From: Phytopythium helicoides
Taxonomy: Eukaryota > Oomycota > Peronosporomycetes > Pythiales > Pythiaceae
Assembly (NCBI GenBank): GCA_024867545.1
Contig: JANFNE010000001.1
Location: 1,550,001 to 1,614,000, forward strand
Direction: 5' to 3'
Length of the DNA stretch: 64,000 nt
Under the pieces are notes generated by a model. That model saw nothing but the letters and a program-made list of their open reading frames with translations. It did not search any database and was not told where the DNA came from. A program made the position numbers and the translations under genes. Positions within the stretch are counted from its first letter, which is position 1, and each line of letters starts with the position of its first letter. This document shows, piece by piece, positions 22,346-35,000 of this stretch.

Positions 22346-22549
22346 GCTGGCGCCTGGCGGGGGGAAGCGACCGGGGGAGGAGGGGCGGCCACGTACGAAG
22401 CCAAAGTGCGCAAGGGAGCCAGCGAGAAACCACTGGTAAATTTGGATACGCGGAATTGCGCCTTCTGGGCCTATCTGTACCTTATATTACGTATATAGAT
22501 GACTATTTTATACTTTGATACTCAAACGTACTTCATATTTTCATTTATC

Positions 22550-25500
22550 ATGGATGTAGACTCAAGTGGACCTGTCATACGGCATGATGCTTGGGGCACG
22601 ACGAGGCCTGGCAAACGGCATGGACGGCTCTTCAAGATCGCCAAGGACCGGATGAGCACGCAGCTCGCGTTTAGCTGGCGGTCGGCAGCGCCAGCGAGGA
22701 GGAGCGACGGCGAGGAAGGAGTTGAGGATGAGGACGGCCACTTGCAAAAGGAGGAGAAACGCCATCGATCGAGACAGCTGGACGCGCGGAGGGTCCAGTT
22801 TGCGGTGCAGAATGTACCGCCGTCACCGCTCGTGTACCACGCGCACCGCGATGTTAGTCCTTACAGCGAGGCGTTAACCATCGAGGCGCCTCAACCGAAG
22901 TCAATTAAATCACTTGAACCGGCAAAGCAATTGGGATCCTCGCAAAAGACGGCGAGACGCTCGACGACAACTTCGACCAGAACCGCAAAACGTGAGTGAT
23001 CTTCGAGTAAGCGCTAATCTTGAATCTTCTGTACTGACCCACATCTCATGTAGCATCACAACCAAGAAAGTCAAAACCTAGATTGAGACCAAGCTGGGAC
23101 GATCATGTTGCTCGAGACAGCGGGCTCTTCGACACTTCGCTCAAGAAGGCCTCGTTGTTTCATGCACGACCTGGGGATCGGAGGCGCCAAATTGATGTTG
23201 AGCAAACCCATTTGCAAGACCGGCCATCGATTAACACCAGGTCACCATCAAATCAATCGAATACTACAAAAACTCACCAGTCAGTGAGAAAACCATCTAG
23301 CATGACTTTCAAACGGCGGGAAACTCAATCAAGTGGATACATAACCCAACGGAGCTACAGGCTGCCATCAAAGCCGCGAAAGGATTATGTCAAGCAGAAT
23401 ATTGAGCAGATTACTGGTCGACCTATCCAAGCGATGAGTAGACAAGTCAAAAGAGGAGGTCGTCCGAAAAACGTATTTGATAGACTTTATGAGCCACGAC
23501 CCACAGATCTCGCATTCCGAGCTCTCAAGTGGAAGAAACATGAGCAGGACCAAAACGCTCTCAACTTCTCGCTTCCAGACGACTTAGGTCAACGAGCAAT
23601 GATGCCTATCAATTCTCCAGCCGACACAGTACCATCACCTCTTCGACTAGGGATCACAGACAACAGATCTTCCAGAATTGAACAAGAGACTCAGCTAGAA
23701 AACCTGAGCCCAAATGGTCCAATCAGGATAGCAGCAAGCACACAGAGTCCTCCTACTAGCTCAAGATCTATGAGTCAGTCTCCAAAATCTGTTCGGAGCA
23801 GGACTTCTCCTGGGAGTCGAACTAGATCATTACCTTCGGCTGAGGTGCTGCAGAACAAACAATCGCGAGGACAAACTAGCTACCCTGCGCGGGTATTTGC
23901 TGTGCTTGACCGTAACGAGCGAAAACGCATTGGCGTCGACCAGATTCTTCAAGGACTCCGCTTGCTTGGGCTACCCGCAACGCATAATCAGGTGAGTGCG
24001 TGCGACCTTTTACTGTGAATTGGCACATTGTTGACTCTTTGCTGCGCAGATTTCCGACTACGTGTACCTTATTCATGATGGTCGATGCAATACAATTGAT
24101 CTCGAAGAGTGGGAGATTCTAGTAGGAACGCTCGACGCAGCCTCCAGACCAGTCGAGGCACTTCATTCCCTGGAAAGAATCGAGACACACTCGCAGCGCT
24201 CAGCTTTCTCACTTTCATCTCCGGGCCAGGGTAGTCTAGAGACAAATTTTCTGCGTAACTCGCACCTTGGAAGCAAAAAGTCACCCATGTCCACATTCCA
24301 GGAACGGGAGAGAGATGTCTCTCCGAGTGAATCTGCTTCTGATGCAAAGATGGTGGCACCCCATCCACTCGAGACAGATGATTTAAGATCGGTCGAAAAC
24401 GATCCTGCGGCTCAAAGCATTCAGGTAAGTCGCCACAAAGTGTTATTACTTCACAGTACTCTTTTTCCTCCTGCTACATCATTCTTTGCTCAGGACCACT
24501 CTTTCAGCGTTATGTAGATGAAATGTGTCATCAAGCAAGTGCTGCTGCGTCTTTGCATTGGGATAGTGCAAATCCAATGAACAATCAGACCAATGACGTT
24601 CCGGGTTTGTTTCCTGGTCACATGCTCAACCGGGCAGCAGCGGTTGTTTACAACCTAAAGGTACACTATTGACAACATCATGCACCGTAAAGCTCGTGGT
24701 ACGACTGAGTTCTTTGTCGTGACTAGGCATCACTATTTCCACTTGTTCATCAAGCAGAAGAGGCATTACGAAATATTCACAAGCGGCACGGATGTAAATT
24801 AAGCCTCATTTTGTCTCCTGAGGAGTTAAAATCCGTCGCCCAAAACTCGGAGGCATTGTCATGGGCAATTCTTGATGATATCCTTCTTGTACGTGCGACT
24901 CAGTTTATGCATAAAGATACTTCAAAGTGGTTGGTAAATTCTGACGAATCCCTTACATTTCTTCCAATCTAGGATACTGTTCAGCTACTAAATGAGGAAG
25001 AAACACAACACTCGCAAAGGCTGGTAGCTGCGCACCACGTTGATCAACTTGATGACATTTTACTGCAAATCCAACAGATCGAAGAAGCAGAGCTTCAACT
25101 ATTGTCTGATCACGCGATGCCGAGCTTTACAATTTGTGCTACTCCTGCTACTGATCCTGTCCATGTTTTCAATGAGGGTCGCCAAAGCGAGCCAACACCG
25201 CCTAGGTCACCGCCACCCAAATCTCAACCCTCCACTGTGCTGCCATTAGAAGTCATAATGAACATCAAACTATCTGGCGAAGTGGGAAGTCAAGGTGTCG
25301 AGATGTGTAATTTGCCAACTCAGCATGTGCCAGATGAAGTTCAAATCAGCAGACCTCCATTGGACGTCAAGCTGAACTCAGTGCTTCCGGCTATCAAAAC
25401 GAGTGTATTGCAGGGTAAACGACTTCAGTCCATCGAAAAGCGGCGGATTAAGTTTCTCAAGCATCGACGACTCGTTGAAGCTGCGTTGGCTGACACTGGC

Positions 25501-25699
25501 ATGGCTCAAAGTGCAGTCATCGAAATGTAAGAGTACACCTGCCTTATGCTGCTGACGAAGAGTCTGCAGGAGTGCTAACATTCTAATGGTATGCAGCCTA
25601 GAGGAGATGATGATCGCCGACATTCTTGAAGAAGCCGCAGCCGAGCTAGAAGACACTGTTGGAACGATCTCGGACACTGTTGTTGCTAACTTACTATAA
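22550..25699 (+). CDS. Large coiled-coil protein, possibly Moonraker (KIAA0753)-like centriolar protein
   Basis: Seven exons (22550-22991, 23054-23991, 24050-24424, 24508-24660, 24727-24888, 24973-25526, 25597-25699) give 908 residues. The first half is basic and Ser-rich. A degenerate EF-hand-like unit follows (FAVLDRNERKRIGVDQILQG with LIHDGRCNTIDLEEWEILVG), then helical stretches. Two related helices read WAILDDILLDTVQLLNEEE and LEEMMIADILEEAAAELEDT, the second at the extreme C-terminus. This paired ILxD(I/T)LxxTAxEL pattern and the overall size recall Moonraker/KIAA0753, which recruits proteins to centrioles and basal bodies. That link is my inference from pattern memory; the gene structure itself is firm. 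Short introns are all GT-AG. Confidence 0.7.
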
Positions 25700-25719
25700 A
25701 TGTTAGAGATACTCTTACT

Positions 25720-28334
25720 CTAACCTAAACGTCGAAGACGAAGCTCCGTTCTCACTGGAGCGTCGCTCGAGGCTGCTAGCATTGCTTCAATACCTTGAAG
25801 ATCTGCAACTCCACTCCTAACGACAGCATCTACTAGATCGCTAACTACGCTGGCGACGTTGTGAACGATAACTTTCTCAGCGGTTGGCATCAGCAAAGTC
25901 TGGCTGGCTGATAGCTTCTCATGCTTGCTCCAACTCGCAGCATGTCGTTTTCGATTGTGGACGCGGCGACTAATTAAATATCGCCGAGCTTGCATTTGAA
26001 TCAACACACTGGCTTGGTATTGAATGGATGAGCGTGCACGATGCGACTCAAATATCAAAGCGCCGCGGTCTGAAAAGCTAAGCTTGGTGAGTTCATTTGG
26101 TTGAAGTAAGTGCCGACTGTTGAGGCCGAAATCAAATGGTGATAACCACCCAAGTTCTTTCAAGTCGTTGATGAAATCTTTAGGAGCAGTTGATACAGCT
26201 GCTGTGCCTGTAGCCTGTGACAGCACTTGATGAGCCCAGCGATTCATTGGCAACTCGAGCCAGTAACGAAACGAATCGGGATTCCCCAGCACATTTTGAT
26301 TCCACTTTGGACGTCGAACAGTCAAGTGCCAGTCCAACGCAGAGCGGAAACCTCCCACACGCTGGAGTTCTTTCATGATGGAGAGCGTCTCGGGTCTCGG
26401 AGTGAGGAAGTGGATACATATTGATCTAATGCCAACATCAGATCCTTAGAAAAAGCTGACGCTGTGCATTTTGCAAGCCTTACCTGACATCAAATATGCT
26501 GCATAGGTCGCGTTTCTCATCGAGATGTAGCCCGGCACCTGTGATTTCCTTCACTAAAGTATCGAACGTTTCAATAGAAATGCCGATTTTCTCTGGGTCA
26601 ATTGTAGTGGTCACATCATCAATGGAATATCCTCTACAGCATGCGAAAACATGCAGTCTGTGCACAAGACTTGCCATAGCTCCTTTCCAGCCTTCTGGTC
26701 GCGCAAACAGTACTGGAGGAAGTGATCTTAGTTTCTGCGTCGATGGTGCCATGCGAATTATTGGCATGTCGGTGGCTGTGACAATGTGCAATGTTTGAAG
26801 GAATTGAGCGGTGAAAACCCGTGCTTTTGTAGCTTGCTTGAAAGCTGTTCGATTGCGGGTAAGCTGCAATTCTTCTATTTCATGGAGTATTAAGCGAGCC
26901 TGATCAACAATTTCAGGAACAGGACAATACCCCGGTGATGTCAACTTTTGCAGCTGTGTGCTGGCGTCGACGTGATCTTCGAGGCGAGCGAGAGCGACCC
27001 CAAGATTGTACCGTGCTTTCCAGTGGCTTGGGTTTATGTGGAGACAGTGACGATATGCTTTGGCTGCTTCTTCCAAGTGGTCGAACGTCATGTACACAGA
27101 TCCAATGTTGGCATAGTTTCTGGGTAATGGAGCACCAACTGGACTCAGCCATACAATTTCTAGCAGCAGATACAGCGCTTCTGAAAGGCTAATGCGATCA
27201 CCAGATCGAAGCAGTTGTGTTGCTTCTCGCTGAGCTTTTCTCCACGTTTTTACAGTTACGCGCTTTGGCTGAAATCGTGTAGCGAATCTGTGCTCTTCGA
27301 GCGTTTGCAGACGAAATTTGTTGCCAGGGAGCAACAAATCTGAATTTCGGCTGGTATTTCTGATCTCTTCTTGGATGGGTTGCAAGTTCTGATAGGGTTT
27401 ATTCTTGAAGCTGACAATCGACGTTGGCGCAGTCACCGTGGTGTAGGCGGATGCCAGCGAACTGGTCTCCTCCCCGTCAATGCTTTTTCGAGAGCGTATC
27501 GTTGCGCCTTCAAAGACCCAGCTGCCATTGTGCGGGATCATCAAGTCATATCTCTGCTCTATAGCTACCATCGAATGAGAGGACAGTAACATCTCAAGCT
27601 CCTCGCACAAATTCCAGCCGGAGGTGTACAAACTGAAGCACTGTTGCGCAGTCGCCACAGCATCAATCGCTCCAAGCTGACACGAGTGGTAGGTTAGGAC
27701 GCGCTTCTACGGATTTCAGAGCGATGCAGTCATACCTGCTGCATATCCTTTTTGATACGGCTGTTGACAGAAGCAATGTCGCGCAGAAAGCCCACGTAGA
27801 CGCGCTACCGCAGTTCAGTAGGAGTGTGTCATTGGGCACAGAGCGCAGCAAATCACTCAAAATGGATCTTACTAGCTTGAAAAGTTCGCGGGCATTTGCT
27901 GAATTTGCGCCTAGCGCATGTGTCAACGCGATAACAACACACTTGAGGAGATGATGGCCTGCGGCTGAGTCATGTTAAACGTGCAATTGACAAGAGTAAT
28001 CACATTACATACAATTCACAAGTGCATACTGCTGCGCGTTTAGACTTGTCTGCCACACTCTGTGGGCCTCTTGAATCGCAGCACCGCAAGTCCTCTGACA
28101 AAAAAAATCGTTTGCGTCGATGGATCCGAACACTCCATCGACCTTAGTCTCGCGTACCTGATGGAGACTCCTTTTCAGCAAATTTTCCAGGCGTCTGCAC
28201 TGGTCTGTCCTCCAGCGCACTCGCAATTCGTGAGTCCTATACGGCACCATTGGCAGCTTGGAGTGGTCGGATTCCTCACCGATGTGGGGGAACAGCGCAG
28301 CCATGTGCTTTGTTTGGCTCACAAGGTGCGGCAT
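25720..28334 (-). CDS. TPR-repeat protein with an IQ-like helix
   Basis: Four exons (28334-28013, 27958-27759, 27676-26484, 26425-25720) give 806 residues. Adjacent TPR helices are clear in the middle: PRNYANIGSVYMTFDHLEEA, AKAYRHCLHINPSHWKARYN and LGVALARLEDHVDASTQLQK. The C-terminal part has an IQ-type helix (SVLIQMQARRYLISRRVHNR) that could bind calmodulin. The intron between exons 2 and 3 uses the GTATCA donor at 27758; the competing GTATGA donor nearby would break the frame. The 3' end is only about 20 bp from the 3' end of the convergent Moonraker-like gene. The protein is probably a scaffold; the family beyond TPR is not recognised. Confidence 0.75.
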
Positions 28335-29012
28335 CCGTTAGAAATTAGTTCAAAGAGACTGTGCGTATCAATTCGGAGGGGCAAAGCCAGAAAAAGGAGC
28401 CAGAACCCCCGATATACAGTTCGGTGGCAGCAGTCAGTGCTCCTCCCACTTCCGCGTCGTTCCAAGCGTCCCACATACTGAGCTCAAGTGTCCTCCCCAA
28501 TGCAACGCTTTCGCCACGTGGTGACTGGTCGGTGGCGCTTGTCGCCTCGTTGTTTGCGACTGATCGGCACGCAATTTCGCCCAATCGCGCGTTGTCTCAC
28601 TCGGTTTCTTCCAATCATCTCTCTTCCTTCACAAAATTCCAGCCAATCGCATCCGCTATCCGTTTCGCCGTGCGTGGCAGAGGGGCCGCCTCCTCCATCG
28701 TCGTCCTCCCTGTCGCCCTTCAAGCTCCTCCACTCGCGGTCAAGGCTCCTGCTGCATCCGTCCGCCCCCTTCCTCTACGCTCGCGCTCGTCACCTGCCTA
28801 CGTGGCCGGCTGCTCCCTGCGTGCGTTCCAAGTGTGGCTGCTGCGCGTCTTTCTGGCGAGTCGAGCGGCGGTTCTCGCGGTTCAGCGCCGTCAGGAGCGC
28901 ACTTTCTCCAAAGGGAAACCTTCAGTCGGCGATCGGATCTGTAGATGAACGACGGTGCGTTGGAGCGTTGGCGCGTCGCGATGCGCTGCATGAGGTGCTG
29001 GGACTGACGGAG
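28335..29012. other. Divergent intergenic region, TPR/IQ gene and giant IQ-repeat gene
   Basis: This 678-bp region lies between two divergent starts. A pyrimidine-rich plus-strand stretch (28590-28760) with many TCTC/TTCC runs and a CTTCACAAAATTCC initiator-like sequence at about 28629 probably carries the promoter of the giant IQ gene. An open plus-strand frame crosses the region but has no ATG between its distant first codon and 29013 and no domain; only its 3' end is likely coding. Confidence 0.4.
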
Positions 29013-32000
29013 ATGGTGGCGCATGTGGCAGAGGAGCGAGAGGCGCTGGCGGCCGCGGCTGGACGCGTCGCGAGCCTGCGCGCCAAGTTCAATAAGGGCG
29101 CCGCGGAGGCCAAGCCCGCCCCGGCTCCGCAGTTTAACCGACGCCTCGTCAACAAGGGTGAGCGCTTCAAGTCTGCTGGTGAGGAGGATTTGGGAATGTG
29201 GAGCTGACGGTGGCGCTGCTACAAGTTCGAGAGCAGGCGAGACCGAGCGCGCCTCCTCCGCCGTCGAATGCAGTTGGATCGTCCGAGGACCCAGACTCGG
29301 TCGCCAATGGCGTGCTCCGGAGACTGCGAGAGCGGCGAGAGGCCGAGCGTAAGGCCGAGGTAGAGGCCAAGCGCACGCACCAGACGGTGCGCAACACAGC
29401 GACGTTGCTAGACGCTGTCGCGCAGGAGAAGAAGCTGCGGGAGGCGGAGGAGCGCCGAGTGGCCCAGGCTGCTCGTGATGATATGGCCAAGAGATCCGCG
29501 TACGAGCTCGAGCACGACCACGCGTACGCCCACAATGTTAAACAGAAGGAGAAGGAGCGTGAGGCAGCGCGCCAAGCACAGGCATCTCTGCGCAACTTCA
29601 CCGTCGACGGCACTTCGTTTGAGGACGAGAAGCGCGAGCAGCTACGAAAGCGCGAGGAGGAGCTTCGACAAAAGGAGCTGGAGTCCAAGACTCTGCACGC
29701 ATCGACTTCGTACCCCGCAGAGTATGACCATGTCTACAACCACGCGCAGAAGCTCCGCGAAGGGGAGCTCAAGGCTGAGCGCCACGCAAAGGAGACGCTG
29801 CGCAACTTTACGGTTGGAAAGACGTTCTTTGACGAAAAGCTGGAGCAGCGCAAGCGCGAAGAAGATGCTGAGCGTTTGCGGCTTTTGGCAGAAAAGGAGT
29901 CGATCACAAAGAACAACTACTCGGACCCGGAGTTTGACCGTGCCTATGTGCGCGCTAAACAGCTTGCCGAAGAGGAGAAAAAAGCTGAGGAGAAAGCAAA
30001 GGCATCGCTACTGCAGTATTCTCAGCAGGACGTTTCGCACGAAATGGTGATGAAGAACGGTGTCATGGTTCCTAAGAGTTCGGTGCAGTCGCCTCCGACT
30101 GGGCCTGGTAAGACTTTATTGGTGATGTCCTCTCTTCTGAATATTCTCTGACCAACCAACCGTTCGATCACAGTAGCGAGTTCGTATCCATTCACAGACC
30201 CCGCAAGACGTGTCAAGGCCCCCAGCGCAGCATCGCTGAAGGCTCTTGAGCGCTTTCAGCAACACCTTGGTATGTACGACCGTTGATAGTTAAACTCTGA
30301 GGGTAGTCGTCCTGACGAATTTTATCCGCAGCGGAGAACCGCGCGAAAGAAGCGAAGAAAGCAGAGCGGAATGCTTCAATCGACTATGCTCGCAAAGGTT
30401 CAATGGATTCTACTGGTACCTGGAATGGGTCAGGTGGATCTTCACGTAAAGCTTCAATTGAGTCTATCGAGTCCATGCAATCTGTTCGCAAGGGCTCAAT
30501 TGAGGGTACGGCGACTCTCAGCTATTACCTGAACCTTCACCTTCTTCTAACACAATTCTTAATCGGCAGATTTTGATTTGGATCAGATCAAGGCGTCTGT
30601 AGACGATACCAAGCTTGACGTAAAGACGGCTGCGCAGAAGTTTGCTGAAATGGATCGCAAAGCAGGTGCGTGTTGAACGATGTCATTACTGACTATGAGC
30701 GTCGATCGGCAATCATGTTTAACTGCTTTCTATGTGTATGTGTAGCCGAGAAGGCCAAACTTTCGAACAAACCCCTCAAAATCAACGGCATTTCATATGA
30801 TGTCAACAACCCGCGAGCATTGGCCATTCGCACGAAGGAGCAGCAAGAGAGAGAAGCTCGAGCTCTTCAAGAGCGCCAAAACAAAATGGCTATCCTCATT
30901 CAGAAAACCATCCGAGGCAAGAATGCCCGCACAAGCTACACCAAAAAGCGCCAATCTGCTGAAGAGATTGCGATCCGCATCCAATCGCAGTTCCGAAGGA
31001 GACAAGCGCAAATTCAGACACGCCGCCTTCGCGAGCTGGTTTTTCGTGAGCAACAATCTGCTGTTGCGATCCAAAAGTTTGCTCGAGGCAGAGCAGAACG
31101 ACAACGCTATAATACCCGTATTACTGTCGCGCGAGCTTCAGCAGCAAAGCTACAGTCGATCGTGCGAGGACATCAAGCACGACGCGCGTATGCTGAACGC
31201 TTAGGCGCTGCGAAGCAAATTGAAGCGTACGTTACCAAGATGGTGTTGGCTCATCAAGCCCGAAAGCGTGTTGAGCAAATGAAGACCGAGCACTGTGCGG
31301 CGATTTCAATCCAAAAGACTTACCGAGGACAGTCAGCAAAACGGAATTTTCAAGCTCAGCGGCGTGCTATAGACACTATTCAACGTGGAAGCAGAAGATT
31401 CCTTGCTACCCAAGAGCTGCAACGTCGCAAGAAGGAGAGAGAAACCCTTCTAATCAAGAACGCGTTAGTTATCCAGAGTTACTGGCGTGGCAGCGTCGCT
31501 CGGTCGGAGGTGGCAGCAATCCGTCAGCACCAGGTGGAGCTGTCTCGTGCGAAGCAGGCTGAGCTGGAGAACTCGATGGCTCGGATGATCCAGAGTCACT
31601 GGCGTGGCAGCGTCGCTCGGTCGGAGGTGGCAGTTATCCGTCAGCACCAGGTGGAGCTGTCTCGTGCGAAGCAGGCTGAGCTGGAGAACTCGATGGCTCG
31701 GATGATCCAGAGTCACTGGCGTGGCAGCGTCGCTCGGTCGGAGGTGGCAGCAATCCGTCAGCACCAGGTGGAGCTGTCTCGTGCGAAGCAGGCTGAGCTG
31801 GAGAACTCGATGGCTCGGATGATCCAGAGTCACTGGCGTGGCAGCGTCGCTCGGTCGGAGGTGGCAGTTATCCGTCAGCACCAGGTGGAGCTGTCTCGTG
31901 CGAAGCAGGCTGAGCTGGAGAACTCGATGGCTCGGATGATCCAGAGTCACTGGCGTGGCAGCGTCGCTCGATCGGAGGTGGCAGCAATCCGTCAGCACCA

Positions 32001-35000
32001 GGTGGAGCTGTCTCGTGCGAAGCAGGCTGAGCTGGAGAACTCGATGGCTCGGATGATCCAGAGTCACTGGCGTGGCAGCGTCGCTCGGTCGGAGGTGGCA
32101 GCAATCCGTCAGCACCAGGTGGAGCTGTCTCGTGCGAAGCAGGCTGAGCTGGAGAACTCGATGGCTCGGATGATCCAGAGTCACTGGCGTGGCAGCGTCG
32201 CTCGGTCGGAGGTGGCAGTTATCCGTCAGCACCAGGTGGAGCTGTCTCGTGCGAAGCAGGCTGAGCTGGAGAACTCGATGGCTCGGATGATCCAGAGTCA
32301 CTGGCGTGGCAGCGTCGCTCGGTCGGAGGTGGCAGTTATCCGTCAGCACCAGGTGGAGCTGTCTCGTGCGAAGCAGGCTGAGCTGGAGAACTCGATGGCT
32401 CGGATGATCCAGAGTCACTGGCGTGGCAGCGTCGCTCGATCGGAGGTGGCAGCAATCCGTCAGCACCAGGTGGAGCTGTCTCGTGCGAAGCAGGCTGAGC
32501 TGGAGAACTCGATGGCTCGGATGATCCAGAGTCACTGGCGTGGCAGCGTCGCTCGGTCGGAGGTGGCAGCAATCCGTCAGCACCAGGTGGAGCTGTCTCG
32601 TGCGAAGCAGGCTGAGCTGGAGAACTCGATGGCTCGGATGATCCAGAGTCACTGGCGTGGCAGCGTCGCTCGGTCGGAGGTGGCAGTTATCCGTCAGCAC
32701 CAGGTGGAGCTGTCTCGTGCGAAGCAGGCTGAGCTGGAGAACTCGATGGCTCGGATGATCCAGAGTCACTGGCGTGGCAGCGTCGCTCGGTCGGAGGTGG
32801 CAGTTATCCGTCAGCACCAGGTGGAGCTGTCTCGTGCGAAGCAGGCTGAGCTGGAGAACTCGATGGCTCGAATGATCCAGAGTCACTGGCGTGGCAGCGT
32901 CGCTCGGTCGGAGGTGGCAGTTATCCGTCAGCACCAGGTGGAGCTGTCTCGTGCGAAGCAGGCTGAGCTGGAGAACTCGATGGCTCGGATGATCCAGAGT
33001 CACTGGCGTGGCAGCGTCGCTCGGTCGGAGGTGGCAGTTATCCGTCAGCACCAGGTGGAGCTGTCTCGTGCGAAGCAGGCTGAGCTGGAGAACTCGATGG
33101 CTCGGATGATCCAGAGTCACTGGCGTGGCAGCGTCGCTCGATCGGAGGTGGCAGCAATCCGTCAGCACCAGGTGGAGCTGTCTCGTGCGAAGCAGGCTGA
33201 GCTGGAGAACTCGATGGCTCGGATGATCCAGAGTCACTGGCGTGGCAGCGTCGCTCGGTCGGAGGTGGCAGCAATCCGTCAGCACCAGGTGGAGCTGTCT
33301 CGTGCGAAGCAGGCTGAGCTGGAGAACTCGATGGCTCGGATGATCCAGAGTCACTGGCGTGGCAGCGTCGCTCGGTCGGAGGTGGCAGCAATCCGTCAGC
33401 ACCAGGTGGAGCTGTCTCGTGCGAAGCAGGCTGAGCTGGAGAACTCGATGGCTCGGATGATCCAGAGTCACTGGCGTGGCAGCGTCGCTCGGTCGGAGGT
33501 GGCAGTTATCCGTCAGCACCAGGTGGAGCTGTCTCGTGCGAAGCAGGCTGAGCTGGAGAACTCGATGGCTCGAATGATCCAGAGTCACTGGCGTGGCAGC
33601 GTCGCTCGGTCGGAGGTGGCAGTTATCCGTCAGCACCAGGTGGAGCTGTCTCGTGCGAAGCAGGCTGAGCTGGAGAACTCGATGGCTCGGATGATCCAGA
33701 GTCACTGGCGTGGCAGCGTCGCTCGGTCGGAGGTGGCAGTTATCCGTCAGCACCAGGTGGAGCTGTCTCGTGCGAAGCAGGCTGAGCTGGAGAACTCGAT
33801 GGCTCGGATGATCCAGAGTCACTGGCGTGGCAGCGTCGCTCGATCGGAGGTGGCAGCAATCCGTCAGCACCAGGTGGAGCTGTCTCGTGCGAAGCAGGCT
33901 GAGCTGGAGAACTCGATGGCTCGGATGATCCAGAGTCACTGGCGTGGCAGCGTCGCTCGGTCGGAGGTGGCAACGATTCGCGAAAAAGCTATTGCGGAAG
34001 TTCACGCTCGCCTTCGTGAAATCGAGGATGCTTCTGCTTCGTATATTCAAGCTTGGTGGCGTGATGCCGTAGCGAGACGAGCATACGCTGAGCTACAGCT
34101 TTCATTGACGGATGAACCAGATGGGATGTCTGTTGAAGAGAGTGCTGCTGTTCAAATTCAGCGTATTTGGCGAGGAAAGCTTGCCCGAGCCAGCTTGGCT
34201 CTTGTTCGGAGCGCTTTCTCTGAGGTATCAAGCGACGACTATGAAAACTACGGAGGAAAGTTGTCAACGAGCTCTCAGCTATCAGGATCAGTTGATCACC
34301 GGCAGAACCTGTCTGTGAACTCACGGATTTCGGACTTGGATGACTTCCGTCAAAACGTATCGATGGATTCAATGATTTCCGACGACTTCCAAGATAACGT
34401 GTCGGTCCATTCCCGACTCTCTGGATCAGACGACTACAAGGCGAACGAGTCAGTCGACTCCAGAATGTCGGATGACGACGAATACTTCAAGCGTAGTTCG
34501 CTTGACTACAGCCTGTCCGGTAGCAATCTCGACAACCGGGTGTCTATGGATTCGAGACTATCCGACGCAGACGACTACAGCCAGCGCATCTCAGTCAGCT
34601 CACAACTGTCCGACTTTGACGCCCAACCACAGTCACCACAACAGGTTCCCGAACAATCCATCTCTGTCACCAATTCTGCCGCGCAGACAGAGTTGGAGTC
34701 CGCGATGGCTACTCGTCTGCAGGCCAAGTGGCGTGCTGTGCTGGCGTCTAACGAAGTGGACGCTCTCCGTCGCGAGCGTGCTGAGGTCGCGGCTCGTGCG
34801 GCTGCTGCCAAGGCGGAGGCTGAGGCTGCTGCGGAGGCTGCTGCGCAGGTGGAGCTGGAGTCCGCAATGGCTACTCGTCTGCAGGCCAAGTGGCGTGCTG
34901 TTCTTGCGACGAACGAGGTGGATGCGCGTCGGCGTGAGGTTGCGGCTGCTGCGAATGCGGAGGCTGCTGCTGCCGCGCAGACAGAGTTGGAGTCCGCGAT

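Noticed and set aside
21468..22433. 321-codon minus-strand frame and 224-codon plus-strand frame over the GDP-mannose transporter
   Set aside because: Both are frame shadows; composition is His/Arg- or Glu/Arg-rich and the transporter frame carries all family motifs.
31465..34050. 861-codon open frame on the minus strand opposite the IQ array
   Set aside because: The unit is 117 bp, a multiple of three, so any stop-free frame of one unit stays open through all copies. The product is a 39-residue repeat with no domain, whereas the plus strand encodes IQ motifs continuous with the rest of the gene.
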